NCBI GenBank assembly: GCA_013426805.1
Contig: JACDZG010000015.1
Coordinates: 1-64,000 of the forward strand
Source of the DNA: Chromatiaceae bacterium
GTDB lineage: Bacteria > Pseudomonadota > Gammaproteobacteria > Chromatiales > Chromatiaceae
Reading direction: 5' to 3'
DNA: 64,000 nucleotides
A model generated the notes under the pieces. The model ran no database searches. It saw nothing but the letters and a program-made list of their open reading frames with translations, and was not told the origin of the DNA. Positions 33,634 through 44,118 of this stretch are shown in pieces (within the stretch, counting starts at the first letter, position 1; every line of letters begins with the position of its first letter). Position numbers and translations under genes: made by a program.

Positions 33634-33700
33634 TGATGCGTTCGCTCTCTGGCGGCGATGAGCGGGTGAGTTTAGGCTTTCCTGGTCATCCGTTCCAAAT

Positions 33701-34545
<845 letters not shown>

Positions 34546-34559
34546 TCACGCTCCAACCC

Positions 34560-34594
34560 ACTATCCACTATCCACTATCCACTATCCACTACCC
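34560..34594. repeat. Tandem heptamer repeat at the end of rho
   Basis: ACTATCC is repeated four times exactly (34560-34587) and a fifth time as ACTACCC (34588-34594). The last unit contains the rho stop codon (34589-34591), so the array abuts or has altered the rho 3' end. It is the only clear short tandem repeat in the window. Confidence 0.85.
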
Positions 34595-35845
34595 CCGCAT
34601 CGAGTCGAAAAACTCGCCGTTGGTCTTGGTGGCCTTGAGCTTGTCGTGCAGGAATTCCATGGCGGCCAACTCGTCCATCGGGTGCAGGATTTTGCGCAGG
34701 ATCCACATTTTTTGCAGATCGGCCGGGCTCATCAGCAGTTCCTCGCGGCGGGTGCCGGAGCGGTTGATGTTGATCGACGGGAAGATGCGCCGCTCGGCGA
34801 TGCGCCGGTCCATGTGGATTTCCATGTTGCCGGTGCCTTTGAACTCCTCGTAGATGACGTCGTCCATGCGCGAGCCGGTGTCGACCAGGGCGGTAGCGAG
34901 GATGGTCAGGCTGCCGCCTTCCTCGACATTGCGCGCGGCGCCGAAGAAGCGCTTGGGGCGCTGGAGCGCGTTGGCGTCCACGCCGCCGGTCAGCACCTTG
35001 CCGGAGGACGGCACCACGGTGTTGTAGGCGCGGGCCAGCCGGGTGATGGAGTCGAGCAGGATGACGACGTCGCGCTTGTGCTCCACCAGGCGCTTGGCTT
35101 TCTCGATCACCATTTCGGCGACCTGTACATGGCGGGTGGCGGGCTCGTCGAAGGTGGATGAGATGACCTCGCCGCGCACCGAGCGGGCCATTTCGGTGAC
35201 CTCTTCCGGGCGTTCGTCGATCAGCAGCACGATCAGATAGCAGTCCGGGTGGTTATGGCCGATGGACTGGGCGATGTTTTGCAGCATCATGGTCTTACCG
35301 GCCTTGGGCGGGGAGACGATGAGGCCGCGCTGACCCTTGCCGATGGGGGCCACCAGGTCGATGGTGCGGGCCGTGATGTCCTCCGTGCTGCCGTTGCCGA
35401 TCTCCAGCCCGAGCCGCTTCTGGGCGAACAGCGGAGTGAAATTTTCAAAAAGGATCTTCGACTTGGCGTTCTCGGGTCGATCGAAGTTGATATCGTTGAC
35501 CTTGAGCAGCGCAAAATAGCGCTCGCCGTCCTTGGGTGGTCGAATCTTGCCCGAGATGGTGTCGCCGGTGCGCAGGGCAAAACGGCGAATCTGGCTGGGG
35601 GACACATAGATATCGTCCGGGCCGGCCAGGTAGGAGGCATCCGCGGAGCGCAGAAAGCCGAAGCCGTCGGTCAGTATCTCCAGGACGCCGTCGCCGTAAA
35701 TATCCTCGCCGCGTTTGGCTTGGGCCTTGAGGATGGCGAAGATCAGGTCCTGTTTGCGGGAGCGGCCGACGCCTTCAATCTCCATGGACTGCGCCAGCTC
35801 GACCAACTCGGGCACCGGCGACTTCTTCAATTCGGTTAAGTTCAT
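34589..35845 (-). CDS. rho: Transcription termination factor Rho
   Basis: A protein of 418 residues, the standard length. It has the N-terminal helical domain ([20 protein letters not shown]), a cold-shock RNA-binding domain with [14 protein letters not shown], then RecA-like motifs: P-loop [12 protein letters not shown], Walker [35 protein letters not shown] (R-loop), and the C-terminal FFDSMRG. It is a hexameric RNA translocase that terminates untranslated transcripts. It lies downstream of trxA on the same strand, as in E. coli. The 235-base leader (35846-36080) probably serves autoregulation. Confidence 0.97.
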   Translation of the reverse strand: MNLTELKKSPVPELVELAQSMEIEGVGRSRKQDLIFAILKAQAKRGEDIYGDGVLEILTDGFGFLRSADASYLAGPDDIYVSPSQIRRFALRTGDTISGKIRPPKDGERYFALLKVNDINFDRPENAKSKILFENFTPLFAQKRLGLEIGNGSTEDITARTIDLVAPIGKGQRGLIVSPPKAGKTMMLQNIAQSIGHNHPDCYLIVLLIDERPEEVTEMARSVRGEVISSTFDEPATRHVQVAEMVIEKAKRLVEHKRDVVILLDSITRLARAYNTVVPSSGKVLTGGVDANALQRPKRFFGAARNVEEGGSLTILATALVDTGSRMDDVIYEEFKGTGNMEIHMDRRIAERRIFPSININRSGTRREELLMSPADLQKMWILRKILHPMDELAAMEFLHDKLKATKTNGEFFDSMRG

Positions 35846-36080
35846 GAACGCTCTTCGTCAGGCAGGGTCAGGGGGAGGTGCGCGGTGCCACGCGATGGGT
35901 CGGCGTCAAGGAAAGACGGCGTGAGGCAACCGCGTACCGGGGAGAGGGCGTCCGAACGAACGCCGCGTGGAATTGATCGAGATTGGGGCGCATCCGAACG
36001 CGCCGCGGCGCGAACCTCAGGAACCGGCGACGACGGGAACCACGGGATGCATATTGTGTTCCGTGGCCCCTGTCGGGTGT

Positions 36081-36407
36081 CTAGAGATTGCTGTCGATAA
36101 AGGCGGTGAGTTGCGACTTGGAGACCGCGCCGATCTTGGTCGCTTCCACCTCGCCCTTGCGAAACAGCATCAAGGTCGGAATGCCGCGGATGCCGTAGCG
36201 GGGCGGAGTTGCCTGATTCTCATCGATATTGAGCTTGGCGACCTTGAGTCGGCCGGCGTAGTCCTTGGCAATCTCATCAAGCACCGGGGCAATCATCTTA
36301 CAGGGCCCACACCAGTCGGCCCAGTAATCCACCAGGACGGGCTGGGGTGATTTCAGTACCTCGTCCTCAAAAGAGTCATCGGTCACATGGACGATGCTGT
36401 CGCTCAC
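36081..36407 (-). CDS. trxA: Thioredoxin 1
   Basis: A protein of 108 residues with the active site [31 protein letters not shown] with the cis-proline, and a C-terminal amphipathic helix. It is the cytoplasmic disulfide reductase recycled by thioredoxin reductase. The start is a GTG at 36407, giving [14 protein letters not shown], which matches TrxA N-termini in length. It is divergent from rhlB and upstream of rho; the 273-base region 36408-36680 should hold both promoters. Confidence 0.96.
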   Translation of the reverse strand: MSDSIVHVTDDSFEDEVLKSPQPVLVDYWADWCGPCKMIAPVLDEIAKDYAGRLKVAKLNIDENQATPPRYGIRGIPTLMLFRKGEVEATKIGAVSKSQLTAFIDSNL

Positions 36408-36680
36408 TGAAGTTCGCTCCGGTTGGTTGTTCGTGTGGCTGCTGGGGGACCAAGCCGCAGGACCCACGGGCGGCGCGTCGTGCGCGTCCGGTCGGATGGC
36501 TTGCTCGGCTGCTGTCGGTTGTTTACCGGGTCAGGTCGTGATCGTGTCGGAGCAGGCCGAGGGCGGGTGAATTGGCGCAGGGATTGGCCCAAGGGTTAAG
36601 ATGCTATTTGATCCAAAGCGAAAAGAATTTGCAAGCCTTGCCGCCGGTGAGGTCCGCACACCGAAGCCCTTAGGATTTCA

Positions 36681-38516
36681 ATGACTGAGACACACCTGAC
36701 GACGAAGCGCTTCGATAGCTTCGATCTTGACCTGAGCATTTTGCAGGGTCTCGCCGACGCCGGATTCTCCTACTGTACGCCGATCCAGGCCGCGACGCTG
36801 CCGATTGCGTTGGCAGGCCAGGATGTTGCCGGCCAGGCGCAGACCGGTACCGGCAAGACCGCCGCCTTTCTGCTGGTGATTCTGGAGCGGCTCCTGGCTT
36901 CCCAGCCGACGCCGTCCGCAGAGCAATCCCAGCCGCGTGCGCTCATCGTGGCCCCGACGCGTGAGCTGGCGGTCCAGATTCACAATGACACCTTGCTGCT
37001 CGCCCGCCACACCGGTTTCCGCGTCGGGCTGGTGTTCGGCGGCACCGGTTACCAGCAGCAGCGCGACGATCTGGCCGCCGGCGTCGATATCCTGATCGGC
37101 ACCCCCGGCCGCCTGATCGATTATTACAAGCAACACGTCTACGGCCTCAATCGCGTCGAGGTCGTGGTGCTGGATGAAGCCGACCGCATGTTCGATCTTG
37201 GCTTCATCAAGGATATCCGCTTTCTCTTCAGGCATATGCCGCACCCGGAGGAGCGCCTGGGGATGCTCTTCTCGGCGACCCTGTCCTACCGGGTCCTGGA
37301 GCTTGCCTATGAGCATATGAACCAGCCGCAACTGGTCAAGATCGAGTCGGAGCACGTCACGGCCGACCGAGTGCGCCAAGTCTGCTACATGACCGCGAAT
37401 TCCGAGAAGATTCCCCTGCTGGTCGGTCTGGTGCGGGGGTGGGACGACCCGCGCGTCATGGTGTTCGTAAACACCAAGCGGGAAGCCGACCGGGTCTGGG
37501 GTTTTCTGCAGGGCAACGGCATCAATACCGCCGTGCTCTCGGGCGACGTGCCGCAGAAGAAGCGCCTGAAACTCCTGAAACAGTTCACCGACGGCGAGTT
37601 GCCGGTCCTGGTGGGGACCGACGTGGCGGCCCGCGGACTGCACATCCCGGACGTGACCCATGTGGTCAACTACGATCTGCCCGAGGACGCGGAGGACTAT
37701 GTGCACCGCATCGGCCGCACCGCCCGCGCCGGCGCGGCCGGGGACGCGGTCAGCTTCGTGTGCGAAACCTATGCCTTCTGTCTGCCGGACATCGAGCGGT
37801 TCGTCAGCGCCAAGATCCCGGTGGCGCCGGTGGACGCGGCCTTGCTGCCGGAGATCGATCCCCGGAGCCGGTTGCGTCCGGAACGCGAAGATCGCGAGTA
37901 TCGCGGCGACGGGCGCGACGGGCGCGGTCCCCGCGACGGCGGCCGGTCCGGACCCCGCTCCGGTCCCCGCGACGGGCGCAGCGTCGGCGGCGACCGTCGT
38001 CGTGACGGACCGGGCGGCACCGAGCGCCCCCGGCGTCCGCCGCAAGCCGCTGAGTCGACGCCGGTTCAGGTTCAAGCTCAGGCTCAAGCGGCGGAGCAGC
38101 CGGTCGCAGGCCCGATCTTTATTACGGATCAGGTGTTGGCTGCCATGCCGGATCTAAGCCCTGATCTGGACCCGGATTCGGTTCCGGATCTGAATCCGGA
38201 TCAGCTTCCGGTCCGCACCCAGCGCCGTCGGCGGCGGATGCCCGAGCAGGCCGCGCTGACCTCGCCACCGCCGCCCGGAACCGCGGCGGCAGCGATCCCG
38301 GTGATCCCGGCGGTGCCTGCCGAATCCATCGCCATGCCGTCCGAGATGCCCACCACGCTGGTCGAGGCGGGCGGCGAGCCGGTGAAAAAGCGTCGCCGTC
38401 GGCGGCGTCGCAAGCCCGCCGGGGTAGCGGGCGAGACCCAGCCGATCGATCAGCCGATCGATCAGGCGATCGCTCAGGCGCCGCGCGAGCCGCTCGGTGA
38501 GACATCGGAGTCATGA
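36681..38516 (+). CDS. rhlB: ATP-dependent RNA helicase RhlB with long C-terminal extension
   Basis: A protein of 611 residues. The DEAD-box core is complete: Q-motif SYCTPIQAATLP, AQTGTGKTAAF, APTRELAVQ, VVLDEADRMF, FSATL, and HRIGRTARAG. It begins TKRFDSFDLDLSILQGLADA, as RhlB does, and is placed divergently from trxA-rho, as in other gammaproteobacteria. After about residue 400 comes a ~200-residue disordered tail: arginine/glycine/aspartate-rich (residues 405-450), then acidic and proline-rich, with two short basic clusters (QRRRRRM and KKRRRRRRRKPAG). In E. coli RhlB the tail is much shorter and contacts RNase E; here it may bind RNA more widely. Confidence 0.93.
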   Translation: MTETHLTTKRFDSFDLDLSILQGLADAGFSYCTPIQAATLPIALAGQDVAGQAQTGTGKTAAFLLVILERLLASQPTPSAEQSQPRALIVAPTRELAVQIHNDTLLLARHTGFRVGLVFGGTGYQQQRDDLAAGVDILIGTPGRLIDYYKQHVYGLNRVEVVVLDEADRMFDLGFIKDIRFLFRHMPHPEERLGMLFSATLSYRVLELAYEHMNQPQLVKIESEHVTADRVRQVCYMTANSEKIPLLVGLVRGWDDPRVMVFVNTKREADRVWGFLQGNGINTAVLSGDVPQKKRLKLLKQFTDGELPVLVGTDVAARGLHIPDVTHVVNYDLPEDAEDYVHRIGRTARAGAAGDAVSFVCETYAFCLPDIERFVSAKIPVAPVDAALLPEIDPRSRLRPEREDREYRGDGRDGRGPRDGGRSGPRSGPRDGRSVGGDRRRDGPGGTERPRRPPQAAESTPVQVQAQAQAAEQPVAGPIFITDQVLAAMPDLSPDLDPDSVPDLNPDQLPVRTQRRRRRMPEQAALTSPPPPGTAAAAIPVIPAVPAESIAMPSEMPTTLVEAGGEPVKKRRRRRRRKPAGVAGETQPIDQPIDQAIAQAPREPLGETSES

Positions 38517-38650
38517 ATCGCTTCAGGGCTGATGTACAGAACCGACGCTGCTGGAGGGTGAATAAGGCGCGCCGCGCACTGTTCGGGACCCGGTACGTCG
38601 GTCGTGCGCGCCGCGTCCACCATGCGCCGATCAGGCGTCGCACGAGGCCC

Positions 38651-39349
38651 TTAGCTTTGGCGTTGCTGGAGCCCCGGCAACAGGTCCGCGAAGTTAGTGA
38701 TCGCCGCGAACTCGTCGGTCGCACGCCGCGGCTCGTGCGAGTCCGGTTCCAGCACGGCGATGAGATGGACCAGGCCATAGGACCGCGCGGCGCGCAGGAC
38801 GCTCAGACTGTCATCGACGAACAGGGTGCGGGCCGGATCGAAGGGCAGGACCTGTTGCACCAGGTTCCAAAAGGCCGGGTCTTCCTTGGGCAAACCCAAG
38901 TCATGGGCGCTGATGATCCGTTCGAAGTGATGGGCCAGGCGCGTGCGGTCCATCTTGATCGCCAGTGATTTCTGGTGGGCGTTGGTCACCAGGACACGGC
39001 GCTTGCCGCGGGCGGCGATGGCCTCCAAGAAGGCCGCGACATGAGGGTGGACGGCGATCAGGTGGTCCACCTCCGTTTTGAGCAGCGCGATGTCGAGGCC
39101 GAGTTCCTGACTCCAATGGTCGATACAGTACCAGTTGAGCGTCCCTTCGCGGTCGCGGTAGCGTCCGCGCAGTTCGGTCTTGGCCGCGTCCAGGGTCAGC
39201 CCGCGCGCCTCGGCGTAGCGCCGGGGGACGTGCTCCCGCCAGAAAAGATTATCGAAATGCAGGTCCAGCAAGGTGCCGTCCATGTCCAGAAAACAGTCGT
39301 CGATACAGTCCCAATCGATCATGATGATGGCCTTGTTTCCGGTCGTCAT
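38651..39349 (-). CDS. yrfG: HAD-type GMP/IMP nucleotidase YrfG
   Basis: A protein of 232 residues. HAD motif I is CFLDMDGTLLDLHFDN, motif II VLVTNAHQKS, motif III KMDRTRLAHHF, and motif IV FVDDSLSVLRAA. WREHVPRRYAEARGL is characteristic of the YrfG group, which dephosphorylates purine nucleotides. It is divergent from nudE with 68 bases between them; these two genes are neighbours in many gammaproteobacteria. The start at 39349 gives nine residues before MIDWD; an ATG at 39322 is also possible. Confidence 0.88.
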   Translation of the reverse strand: MTTGNKAIIMIDWDCIDDCFLDMDGTLLDLHFDNLFWREHVPRRYAEARGLTLDAAKTELRGRYRDREGTLNWYCIDHWSQELGLDIALLKTEVDHLIAVHPHVAAFLEAIAARGKRRVLVTNAHQKSLAIKMDRTRLAHHFERIISAHDLGLPKEDPAFWNLVQQVLPFDPARTLFVDDSLSVLRAARSYGLVHLIAVLEPDSHEPRRATDEFAAITNFADLLPGLQQRQS

Positions 39350-39417
39350 GCGCGTTGATGTTCAGGCCCGCGCGGCGCGCTGCCCCGCGTTCGGGCGAGC
39401 TTAACGGAGCCACTCGC

Positions 39418-39972
39418 GTGTCTGCAAAGCCTAAGATTCTGGCCCGGCGACTGGTCGCCGAGAGCCGCCTGTTCCGCGTCGAAGAAGTGGACCTGGAGTT
39501 CGCCAACGGCAGCCGGCGCACCTATGAGCGCATTCCCGGCGGGTCCGATTCGGTGCTGATCGTGCCGCTATTGGATGCCCGGACCCTGCTCTTGATCCGC
39601 GAGTATGGGGCCGGGAGTGACCGCTATGAACTGGGGCTGCCCAAGGGCATCGTCGAGCCCGGCGAAGACCCGCTGGCCGCGGCCAATCGCGAATGTCAGG
39701 AAGAGGCCGGCTATGCCGCGCGCGACTTGCAGGTGCTCGGCCGGGTCTCGCTGGTGCCGGGGTATATCGGACACCGCAGCCTGATCGTGCTCGCTCGCGG
39801 TCTCTATCCGAGCCGGCTGCCGGGGGACGAGCCCGAGTTGATCGAGGTCGTTCCCTGGCGTCTCGATCGGCTCGATGCGCTGTTGGCCCGCGAGGATTTC
39901 GACGAGTCCCGCTCGATCGCCGCGCTCTATCTGACCGAGCGTTTCCTTGCCCGCGAGTCGGCCGGGGCATAA
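39418..39972 (+). CDS. nudE: ADP compounds hydrolase NudE
   Basis: A protein of 184 residues, the usual NudE length. The Nudix box reads GIVEPGEDPLAAANRECQEE followed by AGY, fitting GX5EX7REUXEEXGU. YERIPGGSDSVLIVPL and LVPGYIGHRSLIVLARGLYP are typical of NudE. It cleaves ADP-ribose, Ap3A and NADH to mononucleotides. The start is a GTG at 39418 with ACGGAG nine bases upstream; longer frames start in sequence unlike the family. Confidence 0.9.
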   Translation: MSAKPKILARRLVAESRLFRVEEVDLEFANGSRRTYERIPGGSDSVLIVPLLDARTLLLIREYGAGSDRYELGLPKGIVEPGEDPLAAANRECQEEAGYAARDLQVLGRVSLVPGYIGHRSLIVLARGLYPSRLPGDEPELIEVVPWRLDRLDALLAREDFDESRSIAALYLTERFLARESAGA

Positions 39973-40111
39973 CCGGTAGTCATCGGCGCGACTCCTGCGG
40001 TATTATCCGCTGAAAATGTGTTTTTATTTGTTTGATGCTTCGCGGCCCCGTCTACTTAATTTTCGTCTCAGGTTCGGCGGGCCGGCTCAAGAGTAACGAG
40101 AGGCAGGAGTC

Positions 40112-40909
40112 ATGTTTTACGGCCTGTTTGAGCTGCTTGCCTACTCGATCCTGGAGTTCCAGCGGTTGTCGGCAGCCTTCCCTCTGTGGTTGATTGCCGC
40201 ACTGGTTGGGACTGCGCTCTTTGGCGGCGCCTTTCTCGCTGTCGGCCGTGCCGTGTATCGTGGTTGGCGTCCTCCGTGGGTGCTCGGGGCCGTCGCCGGG
40301 CTGGCCTTGCCCCTGACCTTTTTGGCTATCCTCCTACTGTTTTCGTCTTCTTATATCCGGCCCGCGATCATCGCGATCATCGGCGGATGGCAACAGTCCT
40401 TTCTGCAGGATGAGCCCTGGAGCAATGAGACCTTTCGACTCCAGTATCAGGCAGTCAGTGCCCTGCGGCACGCTGATGGGACTCCGATCGAGGACCTCGC
40501 GGGCCATCCATCACCCGATGCCGGCGGCACACTCATTCCGGTGACGACGCCGCAGGCTAAGGCGGTGGTGGCGGATATCGACTCGCGGCGTGTCGCCGAG
40601 CACGTACAACACGATATCCCTTTTTTGGCGAGGCTCTTGTGGACCAAAGATCGCCCTTTGCCGGAGGCCTTACGACAGGACATGGAGCGCTTTTTCGCGG
40701 ATAACCCGAAAGTGGCCTATGACCATGGTCGGGCGGTGCAACTCGCGGCGGACGAGATGCAGTCTCTGCTCGCCGCCAAGGTCGGGCGGATTGTCTTGAC
40801 CGTGCGGCTGGCGATCGGAACGACGCTGACGGCACTCTGGCTTCCGCTATTGGCGTTCGCCATCTACAACGCTTGGAAGAAACTTGAACCTTCGACGGGA
40901 AGACAATGA
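40112..40909 (+). CDS. Membrane protein heading the tubulin-like/vWA locus
   Basis: A protein of 265 residues that I do not recognise. It has two hydrophobic helices near residues 20-45 and 58-82 (LPLTFLAILLLFSSSYI), a soluble middle region of about 150 residues, and a final helix (LTALWLPLLAFAIYNAW). The middle part probably lies outside the cytoplasm. A strong AGGAG precedes the ATG. Its TGA overlaps the start of the tubulin-like gene (ATGA), so the two are co-translated; it may anchor that protein to the inner membrane (inference). The AT-rich stretch 40010-40070 upstream is the likely operon promoter region. Confidence 0.7.
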   Translation: MFYGLFELLAYSILEFQRLSAAFPLWLIAALVGTALFGGAFLAVGRAVYRGWRPPWVLGAVAGLALPLTFLAILLLFSSSYIRPAIIAIIGGWQQSFLQDEPWSNETFRLQYQAVSALRHADGTPIEDLAGHPSPDAGGTLIPVTTPQAKAVVADIDSRRVAEHVQHDIPFLARLLWTKDRPLPEALRQDMERFFADNPKVAYDHGRAVQLAADEMQSLLAAKVGRIVLTVRLAIGTTLTALWLPLLAFAIYNAWKKLEPSTGRQ

Positions 40910-43900
40910 GTAACAACCACCTGATCATCGGTTTGGGGGGCACCGGCGGCAAGGTCATCAAGGCCTTTCGCCGCGAGATGTTCGAGGAGTTCAGGGGAGT
41001 CGAGCCGACCGGGGCCGGTGGTGGTCCCCACCCGGTCCACATGAGTTATCTCTATGTCGACTCCAGCGCCCCCGACCTCGAAGCCAGCGAGAATTGGCGC
41101 ACCCAGGGGGACATCGGGCCGCTGATCGCGCTGGGCGAGGCCAATCGGTTGTCGATCATCCACAGCGATCTGCAAACCCGGCTGCGCGACCCCGAGCAAT
41201 TCAAGGTCACCCATCGCTATATCGGCAACACCGCCTTGTGGACCGATATCTTCGCCCAGACCAATATCCAGCAGGCGGCCGGCGGTCAGATGCGTCGTCT
41301 CGGCGCCGCCCTGTTCGAGCCCAAGTGCCAGACCTTTGTCACACGCGTGACGGAGCTCTGTAACGAACTCAGTGGCCGCAGTAATTTGGAGGGTGTAGCC
41401 TTCCATGTCTGCTGCGGGCTGGCCGGCGGCACCGGTGCCGGCTCGTTTCTCCATGTCATCGCGCAACTACGCGCATTGAAGGAACGTCGCGATCAGTTTC
41501 CCATCTATCTTTATCTCCTGTTGCCCGAACGCGACTCCGATTGGGCCAGCAACGGGGATCGCACCAATTACTACGCGAACGGCTATGCTGCACTGCAGGA
41601 GCTCAACGCCTATCTCCTGGATGATTATCGCGATGGACCAAATAAGGGCGGTCCGCTCTATCGGCCGTACGATCTGACCGGCCGCAGCGAGCGCTTCGAG
41701 AGCCTGAGCCAAGGGGGGCGGACGCGCTTGATGGACCGGGTTCAGGGTTGCTTCGTGCTATCCAATGTCAACGAGCGCGACTCGGTCATTGGCGTCAAGA
41801 ACGAAGAGATTCATAACCTGATCGCTCAGATGCTCTTTCAGCGCATCTTTCGTATCGAGGGGTCGAGCGATACCAGCGCCCAGGATTTGCAGCGTGCGAT
41901 CTCCTTGGAAAATGTAACCCCGATCGATGAGAGCTCGCTGACCGACCCCAACCAAAAGATCCGCAGCGTCCGTTTTCTCACCTTTGGATTGAAGCGGCTG
42001 TTAGTGCCGGAAGAAGAGATTCGCGAGCATTTTGCGGCCAGTTTTGCATCCCAGGCCGCGCTGCAGATGCTCTATAACAATTGGCCGGCAGAGACCGCCA
42101 GTGCCTTCGTGGATGAGAAGCGCAAGATCACGTTCAAACAGGAGGTACAGCAACAGGAGAAACTGAGTGCTTGGAAACTGAGTGATGACCATATCACACT
42201 CTCCCAAGGCATCCTATCCAACGAGATCGATAATACCCGCTGGCACCGGCACGACGAGGACTGGCGCACCATCGCGCCGCATCTCGCCAAGGATGCCTGG
42301 GACCTCGGTCGCGGCGACGGCATCGACCCGCGGCTCAACGAGTTGGAGAAGGCCTTCCAGCAGCGCTGGGCCGAGACCTTTCGTGGCATCGGTGTAGAGC
42401 GATTCTTCGAGACCGCCGCCCGTGACCTGCGGCTACCCGACCGTCATGTGGCGGAGATCTGCGAGACCCTGGAGACCTGGATGTTTGCTCAGTGGGTCGA
42501 AGGCAACCTCTCAATCAGCGACCTCGAGACCTTCTTGGACGATCTGATCGAAGAGTTGGAGCGCCGTCTTGGGACCATTGCGGCGAAGGTGCAAGGTTTG
42601 AAGCAGCGACTGGGCACCTTGAATGAGCAGATGGACACCAATCGCGACCGTTTTGCCAGGGCCGGGTTGCTCGGCCGCATGATGGGTCGCCCCGGTGACA
42701 TCTTCAATGCTCAGGTTGATCTGCTGGCCGAGACCTATGAAAAGCGCACCCTGATCCAGGGCTGGACCTTTGCCGATCGGTTACTGCGCGCCGTCGCTGC
42801 GCAGTTGCGCGAGAGTCTCCGCACCGAGGTGGCCGAGTTTCGCGTGGGACTCTCCGCGGTTCATGAGTTCTTCCTGCGTCGGATGGAACGGACCTGCCAA
42901 CCCGGAACCCAAACCGACGTCGAGAAGGCCAATGTCGTGAAATTCTACGAACCGGAGAAGGTGCGCCGGTTCTGTCGCAGCCTGCTGGAACTGGAACAGC
43001 GTCAGCGGACCTGGGCGGCCGTTCTGCGCAAGCGGGCGGTCGACTCCGCCCGCGAGCAGAGACAACGCACCAGCGGACGTGAGCCGCCCTTTGCCATGAT
43101 GGTGACTCACTTCATCAGGACCGCGGATGCCATGCGCGTCTTTGAGGATGTCGCCCGCGGCAACGCAATGCAGGCCCACGAGGAACGGACCGGGCAAGGC
43201 AATCGACTGCTCGGGGTCAACATCGTCGCTAAGTTGGCCGAGCAGTTCTCGGAGCCAGAGAAGCTACGCGCCTATGTCAGGACACTGGTGCAAAGCGCCC
43301 GCACCTTCATGCAGTGGAAGGATGTCGAATTTGCAGGCACCAACGGACCGCTCTCGCGCTTCGTCGTCACCCTGCCCAAGTGCGATGAGAAGTCGGCATT
43401 TCGCGAACAACTGAAGACGCAGTTCCAGGCTGCCTTCGACCGTCAAATGGACTTTGTCGATAGTGGCGGTCGGCTCAACGAGATCTGTCTCGTCGCGTTC
43501 AAGTATGTCTTTCCGCTGCGTTATCTCGATCCGGTCTGGTATCTGAAGGAGCGTTACGACCATCGTTTGGCCGTAGGTCCGCGCGACCGGGCGCTGTTGG
43601 AGGTCCATATTGAGGACCATCGTCCGGATCTGCCTTCCCTCTTTCGTCCGGCGCCGGGTGAGGCCGGCAAGCGTGTGCTGCCCGCATTGCAGATCGCTAT
43701 GGCCTTGGGACTCTTTGAGCGCACACACAATGATAGTACGGGCCTGGACGAACGGATGCTCCGGCTGCGCGATACCGATGGGCGCCCACGTTTTTACTAT
43801 GTGCCCGATGCACTTCTCTCCTTATTCGAGCGGCCCGCCCGCCCGGCCTTGGAGGCAGCCGAGCTAGATGCCTTCATCGATCGCTTGACCCAGGAGCAAT

Positions 43901-44106
43901 GCGAGGCTGTGGAGCGACGGGTCGACGAAGCCCTGGCCGGTGAGCGCTTTCGCAATGCGGCGGCTCGCCAGGGCCTGAAGGAGACTCTTTTGGATCAATT
44001 GGATGCTGTGCGTCAGAACCGTAATAACAACGAGCGTGATCGGGTGTATCTGCGCATCGACGACGCCTGCGGTGCGGCAATCGACCGCGTGCTGGCGGTG
44101 CGCTAA
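40906..44106 (+). CDS. Tubulin/FtsZ-superfamily protein (Tubulin_2 type)
   Basis: A protein of 1066 residues, nearly three times the size of FtsZ. The N-terminal nucleotide-binding domain starts LIIGLGGTGGKVIKAFRR (T1-like loop). The tubulin signature is at residues about 168-178: CGLAGGTGAGSFLHVI (GGTGxGS, T4). YLYVDSS and ALWTDIF lie between them, as in the Tubulin_2 family. Residues 350-1060 are helical, with charged segments, and have no recognised domain. It should bind GTP and may polymerise at the membrane. By memory of published comparative genomics, distant tubulin families linked to vWA proteins are predicted membrane-remodelling factors; the two vWA/zinc-ribbon genes downstream fit this. 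It is co-translated with the membrane protein upstream. Confidence 0.8.
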   Translation: MSNNHLIIGLGGTGGKVIKAFRREMFEEFRGVEPTGAGGGPHPVHMSYLYVDSSAPDLEASENWRTQGDIGPLIALGEANRLSIIHSDLQTRLRDPEQFKVTHRYIGNTALWTDIFAQTNIQQAAGGQMRRLGAALFEPKCQTFVTRVTELCNELSGRSNLEGVAFHVCCGLAGGTGAGSFLHVIAQLRALKERRDQFPIYLYLLLPERDSDWASNGDRTNYYANGYAALQELNAYLLDDYRDGPNKGGPLYRPYDLTGRSERFESLSQGGRTRLMDRVQGCFVLSNVNERDSVIGVKNEEIHNLIAQMLFQRIFRIEGSSDTSAQDLQRAISLENVTPIDESSLTDPNQKIRSVRFLTFGLKRLLVPEEEIREHFAASFASQAALQMLYNNWPAETASAFVDEKRKITFKQEVQQQEKLSAWKLSDDHITLSQGILSNEIDNTRWHRHDEDWRTIAPHLAKDAWDLGRGDGIDPRLNELEKAFQQRWAETFRGIGVERFFETAARDLRLPDRHVAEICETLETWMFAQWVEGNLSISDLETFLDDLIEELERRLGTIAAKVQGLKQRLGTLNEQMDTNRDRFARAGLLGRMMGRPGDIFNAQVDLLAETYEKRTLIQGWTFADRLLRAVAAQLRESLRTEVAEFRVGLSAVHEFFLRRMERTCQPGTQTDVEKANVVKFYEPEKVRRFCRSLLELEQRQRTWAAVLRKRAVDSAREQRQRTSGREPPFAMMVTHFIRTADAMRVFEDVARGNAMQAHEERTGQGNRLLGVNIVAKLAEQFSEPEKLRAYVRTLVQSARTFMQWKDVEFAGTNGPLSRFVVTLPKCDEKSAFREQLKTQFQAAFDRQMDFVDSGGRLNEICLVAFKYVFPLRYLDPVWYLKERYDHRLAVGPRDRALLEVHIEDHRPDLPSLFRPAPGEAGKRVLPALQIAMALGLFERTHNDSTGLDERMLRLRDTDGRPRFYYVPDALLSLFERPARPALEAAELDAFIDRLTQEQCEAVERRVDEALAGERFRNAAARQGLKETLLDQLDAVRQNRNNNERDRVYLRIDDACGAAIDRVLAVR

Positions 44107-44118
44107 AGGAGAATTCAC

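Noticed and set aside
36678-38087. Long minus-strand reading frame opposite rhlB
   Set aside because: It mirrors the RhlB codons in the opposite strand, has no family motif, and exists because GC-rich coding DNA leaves antisense frames open. The same applies to the long frames at 24955-26502 and 26794-27984 opposite the large ATPase.
40906-44106. Cell-division FtsZ
   Set aside because: The protein is about three times too long, the C-terminal FtsA/ZipA-binding tail is missing, and there is no division gene cluster; only the tubulin-type nucleotide-binding motifs are shared.
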